Shown here one piece after another: positions 1-7,007 of a stretch of 64,000 bases of DNA (positions within the stretch are counted from its first letter, which is position 1; the number at the start of each line of letters is the position of its first letter). This stretch comes from Kitasatospora kifunensis (GTDB lineage: Bacteria > Actinomycetota > Actinomycetes > Streptomycetales > Streptomycetaceae), in the NCBI RefSeq assembly GCF_014203855.1, contig NZ_JACHJV010000001.1, forward strand, positions 4,774,001-4,838,000, given 5' to 3'. The translations under genes were made by a program, and so were the position numbers. The notes beneath the pieces were generated by a model. The model had not been told where the DNA came from and made no database searches. It worked only from the letters and a program-made list of their open reading frames with translations.

Positions 1-560
1 TGGTGGGGCAAGCCGGGTCAACGTAATGCTCGTTTTTTAAGAATTACTGAGCCCGGGCGCCGACCCCATGCCGTCGCGCCCCGATCCTGCCTCCGCGCCT
101 GGCACGCTGCCCACCCCCTGGGAGCCACCTGGCCTAGACTTGACCGATTCGAACCCATTTGCGGAGCGTCCCGGCGTCCAGCGGACTTACACCAAATTCT
201 CAGGAAACATCCTTGCGCGCGACCGCAGCCGTCGTCTGAGGGTCCGGCGGCTGCCTCAGGAGCCGCTGTGGGCCGCCGCAGTCGCCGTGGCCACCGCAGT
301 CGGTGGCGGAGACGCGGCGCTGAACTCGGCACCGGACGGCCCGTCAGCCGTTCAGCGCAGTGTCATGCCAGGCGCCCTGGTCATCGGTCAGGCAGACCCG
401 GTCGATCGAGCCCAGCGGACGAAGCTCCGGCGGATCAACCTCCGGCGGCTGCGTTGGTCGGCGCCGGCAGGGTGGTGGGACCGGCCAACCGCGCGAAGGT
501 GATCGCATCGGATCGGCGCCACGGTCCAGAAGTCGCCCGGACGCCAGCCGGGCGATAGCC
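1..560. other. No gene recognised (window edge)
   Basis: Open frames exist on both strands here, but none has a recognisable domain, a convincing ribosome binding site or a start shared with a known family. The translations are Arg/Pro/Ala-rich, as expected of random frames in high-GC DNA. No tRNA cloverleaf was found. The stretch is downstream of the leftward yajQ gene and could hold the regulatory region of a gene beyond the left edge. Confidence 0.5.
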
Positions 561-600
561 GAGTGGGAGGGCGCGGCGCCATCGCCGCGTCCTCCCACTC
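561..600 (-). terminator. Hairpin terminator of yajQ
   Basis: Positions 561-578 and 583-600 form an 18-bp inverted repeat with one G-T pair and a 4-base loop. It begins 6 bases past the stop of the leftward gene, where an intrinsic terminator would sit. There is no long T-run, which is usual in streptomycetes. Confidence 0.8.
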
Positions 601-605
601 CAGGG

Positions 606-1094
606 TCAGCGGTAGTTCACGTACTGGATCGCGAAGTCCAGGTCCTTGCCCTTGAGCAGCGCCTGCACCGCCTGCAGGTCGTCGCGGCTCTTCGAGGAGA
701 CGCGCAGCTCCTCGCCCTGGACCTGGGCCTTGACGCCCTTCGGGCCCTCGTCGCGGATGATCTTGGAGATCTTCTTGGCGTCCTCCTGGGAGATGCCCTC
801 CTTGATCGTCGCGAAGATCTTGTACTCCTTGCCGGACAGCTGCGGCTCGCCCGCGTCCAGCGCCTTCAACGAGATCTTGCGCGCGATCAGCTTGCTCTGG
901 AACACGTCGAGGATGGCCTTGACCCGCTCCTCGCCGTCTGCCTTCAGCTCGATCCGTTCACCCGTCCAACCGATGGTCGCGCCGACGTTCTTGAAGTCGT
1001 AGCGGGTGGCGATCTCGCGGGAGGTCTGGTTGATCGCGTTGTCGACCTCCTGCTTCTCGACCTTCGAGACGATGTCGAAACTGGAGTCGGCCAT
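606..1094 (-). CDS. YajQ family (UPF0234) nucleotide-binding protein
   Basis: This 162-residue protein starts MADSSFDIVSKVEKQE and ends DLDFAIQYVNYR, both hallmarks of the YajQ/UPF0234 family. Members have a duplicated ferredoxin-like fold, bind nucleotides, and in some bacteria bind cyclic di-GMP; the role in actinomycetes is not known to me. The length matches the family (about 160 residues). The start is set by the conserved MADSSFD N-terminus and by a purine-rich GGAGACC a few bases upstream; an in-frame ATG 18 codons further up lacks conservation. It stands alone, divergent from tRNA-Tyr and followed by its own terminator. Confidence 0.95.
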   Translation of the reverse strand: MADSSFDIVSKVEKQEVDNAINQTSREIATRYDFKNVGATIGWTGERIELKADGEERVKAILDVFQSKLIARKISLKALDAGEPQLSGKEYKIFATIKEGISQEDAKKISKIIRDEGPKGVKAQVQGEELRVSSKSRDDLQAVQALLKGKDLDFAIQYVNYR

Positions 1095-1287
1095 CTGTGG
1101 TGGTCTCCTTGCGATGTCGGCAGCACACGCCCCACCGATGCGGGGCACTCACGGGACCAGCCTATCCAGCGACACCCCGCCCCGACCCTTTGATCATCAC
1201 GTGGCCAATCGAGTGGCGGAGCACCCCCTGTCATCAGGTAAGGTTTACCCAGTCGAACGGGGCGCAGCCCCGAGAGACACAAATCCT

Positions 1288-1368
1288 GGCTGGTTGCCCG
1301 AGCGGCCAAAGGGAGCAGACTGTAAATCTGTCGCGCAAGCTACGCAGGTTCGAACCCTGCACCAGCCA
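1288..1368 (+). tRNA. tRNA-Tyr (GTA)
   Basis: Acceptor arms GGCTGGT (1288-1294) and ACCAGCC (1361-1367) pair fully, and the T arm is GCAGG-TTCGAAC-CCTGC. The anticodon loop CTGTAAA has GTA at 1322-1324. The long variable arm (class II) fits bacterial tRNA-Tyr. A follows as discriminator and the CCA end is not encoded. Confidence 0.96.
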
Positions 1369-1380
1369 CAGGATAGAGAA

Positions 1381-1420
1381 ACAGCCCCTGATCTGCGGAA
1401 ACGCAGGTCGGGGGCTGTTT
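1381..1420. terminator. Bidirectional terminator between tRNA-Tyr and the hydrolase gene
   Basis: ACAGCCCC (1381-1388) pairs with GGGGCTGT (1411-1418), and inside it CTGCG (1393-1397) pairs with CGCAG (1402-1406). TTTCGTT follows on the plus strand and TTTCTCT on the minus strand, so it can end both the tRNA transcript and the convergent hydrolase gene. Confidence 0.85.
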
Positions 1421-1455
1421 CGTTGTGGTGTCGCAAGCCCGCGGCGCACCGGCTC

Positions 1456-2286
1456 TCACGCAGCTCTGGGGCCGAGGTCCGACTCGAACTCCGTCAGCAG
1501 GCAAGCGAGCGCCTCCGGGGTCTCCTCCTGTGGGGAGTGTCCGGCGGCGGGGATCAGGTGCACCTCGCCGCGCCACAGGGTGGGCAGGGACGGCGCGATC
1601 GACTGCAGGTAGGCGAGGCTGACCAGTTGATCTGCGGAGCCCTGTAGGAGGGCGAGTGGCTGCTGGAGTTCGCGGGCGATGGTGAGTTCGTCGGCGAAGG
1701 CGCCCGAGGCGAGGGTGGCTGCGAGGTCGGTGCGGGCGGCCGGGTCGGTGGTCAGGATGTCGGCGGTGGCCGCTGCCGGGGAGAGTGGTGAGCCGGGGGC
1801 GAGCTGGCTCAGCGCGTAGGCGCGGGCCTCGTCCGGGCTGACCTCGGAGCTGAAGCCCACGCCGAGCGCGGGGTGCGGCAGGAAGGCCTCGCCCATCGAC
1901 TCGGGGCCGGCCAGCGGTGGGGTGCCGAAGAGCGCGAAGCCGGCGGGCTCGGGCAGTTCGGATGCGGCTTCGAGGGCGATGTGTCCGCCAAGGCTCCAGC
2001 CCACGACCAGCGCGCCGTGCGCCTTGGTGGCGCGGGCGAACGCCGCGAGGGTGCGGGTGTAGAGCGGGATCGAGTAACCGGCGGTGGCGCGTGGGGAGTT
2101 GCCGTGTCCGGGCAGGTCCGGCGCGAGGCAGCGGAAGCGCTGTCCGAACGGGCCCTCCAGTAGTCGCTGCCAGGTGCGGGAGGAGCTGGAGTTGCCGTGC
2201 ACGAGGATGACCGGGCGGCCCTGGCCGGTGCTCTCGCGGTAGGCGAGCCGCTGGGTGGGGAGTTCGACGAACTGATGATGCGTCAT
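1456..2286 (-). CDS. Alpha/beta-fold hydrolase
   Basis: This 276-residue protein is a cytoplasmic alpha/beta hydrolase with no signal peptide. The oxyanion motif LVHGNSSSS is at about residues 29-36, the nucleophile elbow GWSLGG places Ser98, the acid is probably Asp219 in GSADQLVS, and the base is His250 in AAGHSPQEE, so the triad is complete. The cap region (about 125-205) is poorly conserved, and substrate cannot be read from sequence; esterase, lactonase or C-C hydrolase activity are all possible. It ends 12 bases before the start of the next leftward region, downstream of the secreted-protein gene at 2299-3318, so the two may be cotranscribed. Confidence 0.9.
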   Translation of the reverse strand: MTHHQFVELPTQRLAYRESTGQGRPVILVHGNSSSSRTWQRLLEGPFGQRFRCLAPDLPGHGNSPRATAGYSIPLYTRTLAAFARATKAHGALVVGWSLGGHIALEAASELPEPAGFALFGTPPLAGPESMGEAFLPHPALGVGFSSEVSPDEARAYALSQLAPGSPLSPAAATADILTTDPAARTDLAATLASGAFADELTIARELQQPLALLQGSADQLVSLAYLQSIAPSLPTLWRGEVHLIPAAGHSPQEETPEALACLLTEFESDLGPRAA

Positions 2287-2298
2287 GTACTCATGGTC

Positions 2299-3318
2299 CT
2301 ACGAATGCTTGAGTTGGCGGACCAGTTGACGGTACGTCTGGAATGCCGTTTTGGGCGTGTAGTCGTCGTTGAGCAGGCCGAGGTGGTCGAGCATGTTGGT
2401 CGAGTTGCTCTTGTCGTCCCGCAGGTCGAAGTACTCGTAGCTGGTGATGTTCAGCTTCGCGCGGTTCGCGTTGATCGCGGTCAGTTCTGAGGTCAGGGCG
2501 GCGGACTGCTGCGCCTCGGTGCGCGGGGCGAGGGTGTCCCAGCCGTTCTCCGCCACGTGGATGGCGACCTTGTCACCGAGGCCCGCGATCGGCATCTCCT
2601 GGGTGCGCACGACGTTGATCGCGCTCACCGCCTGCTGCCCCAGGTCGCCGGGGCTCGGGCGGAAGACGTCGGGGTAGAGCTCCACGCCGACGTAGTCGAT
2701 CGAGTCGCGGAGCTTCGTCCCGCCGGTGGTGGCGAGCGACTGCCAGAACGTGGTGTCCGCCTGTCCGAACGCGCCCTCGTCGAAGCCGATCCTGAGCTTG
2801 CGCAGGCCCAGTTCGCGGGCCTCGTCCTTGGCCGCCTCGATCCCGGCCACCACGCCGGGGACCATCGACGGGTCAGAGGCCGCGAGCAGGTTCACGTCGA
2901 CGCCCAGGGAGATCGACGCCGAACGCGGGCCGGCCACCCGCACCTCCTCGCGCACGTACTGCAGCCAGCCGTCCAGTGGGGTGTTCTGCCCGGGGTAGCT
3001 CAACACCAGGTCCAGCTTGCGGCCGTGGCCCAGGTAGCCGAAGAACTGCTTGGCGTCGGCGCCGCCGGTCTGCGTCCCGTTGTAGCCGGTGTACTCGCGG
3101 ACCAGGAAGCCCGATCCGTCCTGGAGTCGGTCCAGCGCCTTGACCACCTTCGCGCCGTCATCCGGCGCTCCGTCCTTCGAGCCGCCGCCCGCGTAGCCGC
3201 CGGGGTAGATGCCCAGCGCCAGCGGCCTGGGCGCCGCGTCGGCTGCGGGCGTGTTCGCCGTGAGTGCGGTGACCGCGAGCGCCATCGCGCAGACGGTACC
3301 TCGCCAGGCTGCCTTCAT
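2299..3318 (-). CDS. Secreted TIM-barrel, glycoside-hydrolase-like protein
   Basis: This 339-residue protein has a Sec signal peptide (basic MKAAWRG, hydrophobic core, likely cleavage after ADA near residue 28). The body has features of a (beta/alpha)8 glycosidase: SLGVDVN (about 137-143), RIGFDEGAF (about 176-184), DYVGVELYPDVF with Glu213, VAENGWDT with Glu257, and a C-terminal HLGLLNDDYTPKTAFQTYR, which resembles the ending of clan GH-A enzymes. Glu213 and Glu257 are the best catalytic candidates, but I cannot assign a GH family. It lies 12 bases upstream of the hydrolase gene on the same strand, suggesting one transcript. Confidence 0.65.
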   Translation of the reverse strand: MKAAWRGTVCAMALAVTALTANTPAADAAPRPLALGIYPGGYAGGGSKDGAPDDGAKVVKALDRLQDGSGFLVREYTGYNGTQTGGADAKQFFGYLGHGRKLDLVLSYPGQNTPLDGWLQYVREEVRVAGPRSASISLGVDVNLLAASDPSMVPGVVAGIEAAKDEARELGLRKLRIGFDEGAFGQADTTFWQSLATTGGTKLRDSIDYVGVELYPDVFRPSPGDLGQQAVSAINVVRTQEMPIAGLGDKVAIHVAENGWDTLAPRTEAQQSAALTSELTAINANRAKLNITSYEYFDLRDDKSNSTNMLDHLGLLNDDYTPKTAFQTYRQLVRQLKHS

Positions 3319-3535
3319 GATCCTGTGCTCCCCTCGTCGGATCCTGCCGGTCGATCATGCCATCTCGATGCGGATGAGCTGACGAGAAGTCAGGAGCGTG
3401 AAGCAGTCGGCGCGTGGCGCGTCAGGGGGGCGTTCGGATGGGGTGTGGGGGCGTCAGGGTTGTGTCAAGGGGGGTGCTGGGGGGCGGGGCGGCTCGGATT
3501 TGCTGGGGGCAGGAGTCGGCGGAGAAGGGGCAGTC

Positions 3536-4078
3536 ATGGTCGAGCGGCGGCGGGTCGTCGTGGGGGTCAGTGGCTCGCTGGGCAGTCTGGCGGCGCTGCA
3601 CCGGGCGGCCGAGGAGGCTCGGCGGACCGAGGCCGAGCTGTTGACCGTGCTGGCGTGGACTCCGCCGGGGGGTGAGCACAGTGTGCGCCGGGCGCCCTGC
3701 CCGCCGCTGATCTCGGCCTGCCGGGAGACGGCTGTCGAGCGGCTCGGAACGGCGTTGGCCGAGGCGTTCCCGACCGGGCTGGTGGGGGTGCCGCTGAAGT
3801 GTGTCGCGGTGCGCGGGGAGGCGGGGCCGGCGTTGGTGGCGGCGGCGAACGGGCCGGACGACGTGCTGATCGTGGGTGCGGGCGGCGGTGGGTGGTGGCG
3901 GCGGTTGCGGCCCTCGGTGACCGGCTACTGCGTTCGGCATGCAGGGTGCCCGGTGCTGACCGTGCCGCGGCCGCAACTGCTGCGCGAGCCGGCGTCGTTC
4001 GAGCGCCGCAATGCGTACCACCTGCCGCTGGAGACGGTGGAGGCGATGGCGGCGACGGAGACCGCCGGCGGCCGCTGA
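3536..4078 (+). CDS. Universal stress protein-like protein
   Basis: This 180-residue protein has the alternating fold of UspA domains: RRRVVVGVSGSLGSLAALHRAAEEA at the N-terminus, LTVLAWTPP strand 2, and DVLIVGAGGGGWWRRLRPSVTGYCVRHAGCPVLTVPRP near residues 110-150. The last part corresponds to the Usp G-2x-G-9x-G(S/T) ATP-binding region, but the glycine spacing is altered, so nucleotide binding is uncertain. A GGAGAAGGGG sequence precedes the ATG by a few bases, which favours this start over in-frame upstream codons. It lies just before the membrane protein at 4087 and upstream of the potassium transporters. Usp domains also occur in KdpD, so a role in K+ or osmotic signalling is possible but inferred. 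Confidence 0.75.
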   Translation: MVERRRVVVGVSGSLGSLAALHRAAEEARRTEAELLTVLAWTPPGGEHSVRRAPCPPLISACRETAVERLGTALAEAFPTGLVGVPLKCVAVRGEAGPALVAAANGPDDVLIVGAGGGGWWRRLRPSVTGYCVRHAGCPVLTVPRPQLLREPASFERRNAYHLPLETVEAMAATETAGGR

Positions 4079-4086
4079 CCGCGTCG

Positions 4087-4536
4087 ATGTTCTTCTACAC
4101 CGCGCGTCCTGGTGGGCGCCGCTATCGGCCGGTGGTGGACCGGCTCGCGGTGCCGATGTCCGGTGCGCTGGCCTTCTTCGGGAGTGCGGGGCTGGCGCTC
4201 GGGCTCGGCGGGGTGGGGGAGTTGCGGCCCTGCTGGTTCTCGCTGGGTGTCTTCGCGGTGGGCGGTGCGCTGCTCGGCCGGCTCTCGCGGCCGATGGCCG
4301 CGCCGGTGATCGGGCTCGTGGGCTGGTTGTTCTACAACGGGTACGTGGTGCACCGGTACGCGGTGCTGGGTTGGGCGGGCGGTGGCGTCGAGCTGGGGAG
4401 GATGGGGCTGCTGACCTGCGTCGCGTTGGTGGGCGCGTGGTCGGCGACGCGCCCGCGGCGGCGGATACGCACCGAGCAGTGGGCTTTGCAAAGTTTGCAC
4501 AGGGGGAGGAACGGCAGGGAGCGGCTGGAGGGATAG
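4087..4536 (+). CDS. Small integral membrane protein, function unknown
   Basis: This 149-residue protein has about four hydrophobic segments: ALAFFGSAGLALGLG (about 25-40), CWFSLGVFAVGGALLG (49-64), PVIGLVGWLFYNGYVV (73-88) and GLLTCVALVGAWSA (107-120). A basic, Arg-rich C-terminus (RPRRRIRTEQ) probably faces the cytosol. It starts 8 bases after the stop of the Usp-like gene, so it is likely translated from the same message, though no clear Shine-Dalgarno is visible. I do not recognise the family. Confidence 0.65.
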   Translation: MFFYTARPGGRRYRPVVDRLAVPMSGALAFFGSAGLALGLGGVGELRPCWFSLGVFAVGGALLGRLSRPMAAPVIGLVGWLFYNGYVVHRYAVLGWAGGGVELGRMGLLTCVALVGAWSATRPRRRIRTEQWALQSLHRGRNGRERLEG

Positions 4537-4695
4537 CCGTGGCACGGGTGACGTGGCACCGGCGTGTCGGTCGCGAGCCGTCAACGGCGCGTCAGGGACG
4601 TCGGACAGGGCGTTAGGAACACGTATAGGCGGCGGGCGGGTCGGCGTTCGACTGGAGACGATGCGTAGCGCACCCGAGCACGGAGGATCCGTCCG

Positions 4696-6651
4696 ATGTC
4701 CATAACCCCTGATGCCGCCCAGGCCGAACCTCCACATACCGGTCCGGCCGCGCTGCGGCATTCCGGCGAGAAGCAGGTCCAGAACCTGGAACCCGACAAC
4801 GGGCACGACGACGCGCACGACAAGGCGCACGACCGCGACAAGCTGACCGCGCTCGGCGGTCTGGCCGCGCTGTCGCTGGACGCGATGGCCTCGGTGGCCT
4901 ACGGGCCGGAGTCGATCGTCCTGGTGCTCGCCGCCGCCGGCAGCTACGGGCTGGGCTTCACCCTCCCGGTCACGGCGGCCATCGCGCTGCTGCTCGCGGT
5001 GCTCACGGCCTCCTACCGCCAGGTGATCGCGGCCTTCCCGGACGGCGGCGGCTCCTACGCGGTGGCCAAGACCCACTTGGGCCGGCGCACCGCGCTGACC
5101 GCCGCGGCCTCGCTGGTGATCGACTACATCCTCAACGTCGCCGTCTCGGTGACCGCCGGCGTGGCCGCGCTCACCTCGGCCTTCCCCTCCCTCTATCCGG
5201 ATCGGGTCTGGCTCTGCCTGGGCGTGCTGGTCCTGGTGACGGGGGTGAACCTGCGCGGCATCGCGGAGTCGGCCCGCTGGTTCATGATCCCCACCGCCGT
5301 CTTCGTGCTCTCGATCATGGCGATCATCGTGGTCGGCCTGTTCCGCTCGGCGCCCGCCAGCACGGCCGCCGCGGCCGGGCACGCCTCGACCCTGGCCGCC
5401 AACGCGAGTTCGGTCGGCGCGCTGCTGCTGCTCAAGGCCTTCGCCTCCGGATGCTCGGCGCTGACCGGCGTGGAGGCGGTGGCCAACGCCGTCCCCTCCT
5501 TCCGCAACCCCCGGGTCAAGCGGGCCCAGCACACCGAGGTGGCGCTGGGCGCGGTGCTCGGCGTGATGCTGATCGGCCTCGCGGTGCTGATCGGCCGCTT
5601 CCACCTGCAGCCGGTCGAGGGCGTCACGGTGCTCGCCCAGCTGGCCGACGCCTCGCTCGGCCACGGCTTCGGCTTCTACCTGGTGCAGTTCGCCACCGTG
5701 ATCCTGCTGGCGCTGGCCGCCAACACCTCCTTCGGCGGCCTGCCGGTGCTGATGCGGCTGCTGGCCCGGGACAACCACCTGCCGCACGTCTTCGCCCTGC
5801 GCGCCGACCACCAGGTGCACCGCCACGGCGTGCTCTTCCTGGCCCTCGTCTCGGCGGGGCTGCTGGTGGCCTCCGGCGGTGACGTGAACAGCCTGGTGCC
5901 GCTCTTCTCGATCGGTGTCTTCGTCGGCTTCACGATCTGCCAGGTCGGCATGGTCAAGCACTGGTTCCTGGAGCGCGGTGCGGGCTGGCGCGGCCGGGCG
6001 GTACTGAACGGCTTCGGCGCGCTGCTGACCGGCGTCGCCACCCTGGTGGTCACCGGCACCAAGTTCACCGAGGGCGCCTGGGGCATCGTGGTGGCGCTGC
6101 CGCTGCTGGTGCTGCTCTTCGAACTGGTGCACAGGGCGTACGGGCGGATCGGCGCGCGTCTTGAGCTGGGCCGGGTGCCCGGCCCGGTGACCCGGCAGCG
6201 CTCGCTGGTGGTGGTCCCGGTGACGGTGATCTCGCGGCTGACCCGGGAGGCGCTGTCCACCGCGGTCTCGCTCGGCGACGAGGTGCTCGCGGTGACCGTG
6301 GTGCCGACCGAACCGGACGCCGAGGACCGGCAGAGCGTGGAGGCGCTGCGCCGGGACTGGGAGCTGTGGCAGCCGGGCGTGCCGCTGATCGAGGTCAAGG
6401 ACGCGCACCGACGGTTGGGCCGGCCGCTGGTCGGCTTCGTCAACGGCCTGTCCGGCCAGGCGCACGGCAAGGTCGGCGAGGACGGCTACGAGGGCTTCGA
6501 CGGCTTCGACCGGATCACCGTGCTGATCGCGGAGGTCGAACCGGTGCACTTCTGGCAGCGGGCGCTGCAGAACCAGCGCGGTGTGCTGATCGACCGCGCG
6601 CTGCGCCGGGGCACCGACGCGGTGGTCTGCCGCCTGCGGCTGCGGATGTAG
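4696..6651 (+). CDS. APC-superfamily permease, KimA-like potassium transporter 1
   Basis: This 651-residue protein has a 12-TM APC-fold permease (about 50-475) followed by a cytosolic alpha/beta domain, the layout of the K+:H+ symporter KimA (YdaO) of Bacillus subtilis. Matching signatures are LSLDAMASVAYGPE (Asp62, Tyr69), YRQVIAAFPDGGGSY, DYILNVAVS (Asp143, Ser151) and ALTGVEAV (Thr257, Glu260). From memory, the KimA cation site has Asp, Tyr, Asp, Thr, Ser, Thr and Glu at these places; here the Thr is Asn147. The N-terminus has a HD-rich stretch (residues 37-48). GGAGG 9 bases upstream supports the ATG. Its product may instead be an amino acid permease, but the C-terminal domain and neighbouring kdp genes favour potassium. 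Confidence 0.8.
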   Translation: MSITPDAAQAEPPHTGPAALRHSGEKQVQNLEPDNGHDDAHDKAHDRDKLTALGGLAALSLDAMASVAYGPESIVLVLAAAGSYGLGFTLPVTAAIALLLAVLTASYRQVIAAFPDGGGSYAVAKTHLGRRTALTAAASLVIDYILNVAVSVTAGVAALTSAFPSLYPDRVWLCLGVLVLVTGVNLRGIAESARWFMIPTAVFVLSIMAIIVVGLFRSAPASTAAAAGHASTLAANASSVGALLLLKAFASGCSALTGVEAVANAVPSFRNPRVKRAQHTEVALGAVLGVMLIGLAVLIGRFHLQPVEGVTVLAQLADASLGHGFGFYLVQFATVILLALAANTSFGGLPVLMRLLARDNHLPHVFALRADHQVHRHGVLFLALVSAGLLVASGGDVNSLVPLFSIGVFVGFTICQVGMVKHWFLERGAGWRGRAVLNGFGALLTGVATLVVTGTKFTEGAWGIVVALPLLVLLFELVHRAYGRIGARLELGRVPGPVTRQRSLVVVPVTVISRLTREALSTAVSLGDEVLAVTVVPTEPDAEDRQSVEALRRDWELWQPGVPLIEVKDAHRRLGRPLVGFVNGLSGQAHGKVGEDGYEGFDGFDRITVLIAEVEPVHFWQRALQNQRGVLIDRALRRGTDAVVCRLRLRM

Positions 6652-6688
6652 CGCACGGCCCTGGAGCAGGAAGCAAGCAGGAAGTGCG

Positions 6689-6722
6689 AAGCGCCCGGCG
6701 GGGACCCCCGCCGGGCGCTTCT
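6689..6722 (+). terminator. Terminator after KimA-like gene 1
   Basis: AAGCGCCCGGCGGG (6689-6702) and CCCGCCGGGCGCTT (6707-6720) form a perfect 14-bp stem with a 4-base loop, 37 bases after the stop. It separates the two permease genes into different transcripts. Confidence 0.9.
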
Positions 6723-6972
6723 CGTCCGTCTGGAATACAGGACCCGCTACCTGCGGTTGCAAGGTTCAACGGCGCCCTTGAGCCTACGAACAGAGCTGAA
6801 ACATCACGATTAGCCTATATAACAGGTAACGGCTCGATATTTGCTGCGCCCTTAACGCCGCGTCTTAACGCCATCAATACGCCCGCCCGTCCCCGACACC
6901 ACCCCTCCTGGCCTGCGGAAACGCTGGCGAACGTCGAATGGCGAAGGCCCTTGGCCCCCCGCGAGTCGCCCA
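6723..6972. other. AT-richer intergenic region between the permease genes
   Basis: Together with the terminator and promoter this is a 356-base gap. It is clearly less GC-rich than its surroundings (for example the TATATAAC run near 6820) and holds a direct repeat CTTAACGCC at 6851-6859 and 6864-6872. I looked for the conserved GGGGAACC-type core of a cyclic di-AMP (ydaO) riboswitch, which would fit a potassium transporter, and did not find it. No ORF is convincing. Confidence 0.5.
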
Positions 6973-7000
6973 TTGCCTATACGCGTGGGGCGCATACGCT
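6973..7000 (+). promoter_or_regulatory. Promoter for a leaderless KimA-like gene 2 transcript
   Basis: TTGCCT (6973-6978) and TACGCT (6995-7000) are separated by 16 bases and match the vegetative streptomycete -35/-10 form. The -10 ends 7 bases before the GTG at 7008, so transcription should begin at or next to the start codon and no Shine-Dalgarno is present. This decides the gene start. Confidence 0.65.
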
Positions 7001-7007
7001 CGCGCTT

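Noticed and set aside
130..215. Possible tRNA on the minus strand (TTCGAAT-like T loop)
   Set aside because: The acceptor and anticodon stems do not form; only the loop resembles a tRNA.
1..502. Overlapping 84-277-codon frames near the left edge as real genes
   Set aside because: No family match, no good ribosome site, and mutually overlapping frames on both strands.
3925..6762. A 945-codon open frame on the minus strand opposite KimA-like 1
   Set aside because: It is Gln/Arg/His-rich with no domain, and is the mirror of a well-supported transporter gene. Such long antisense frames are normal in 70% GC DNA.
6723..7007. Cyclic di-AMP (ydaO) riboswitch before KimA-like 2
   Set aside because: Expected from biology, but the GGGGAACC-type core and flanking conserved helices are not visible, and the promoter seems leaderless.
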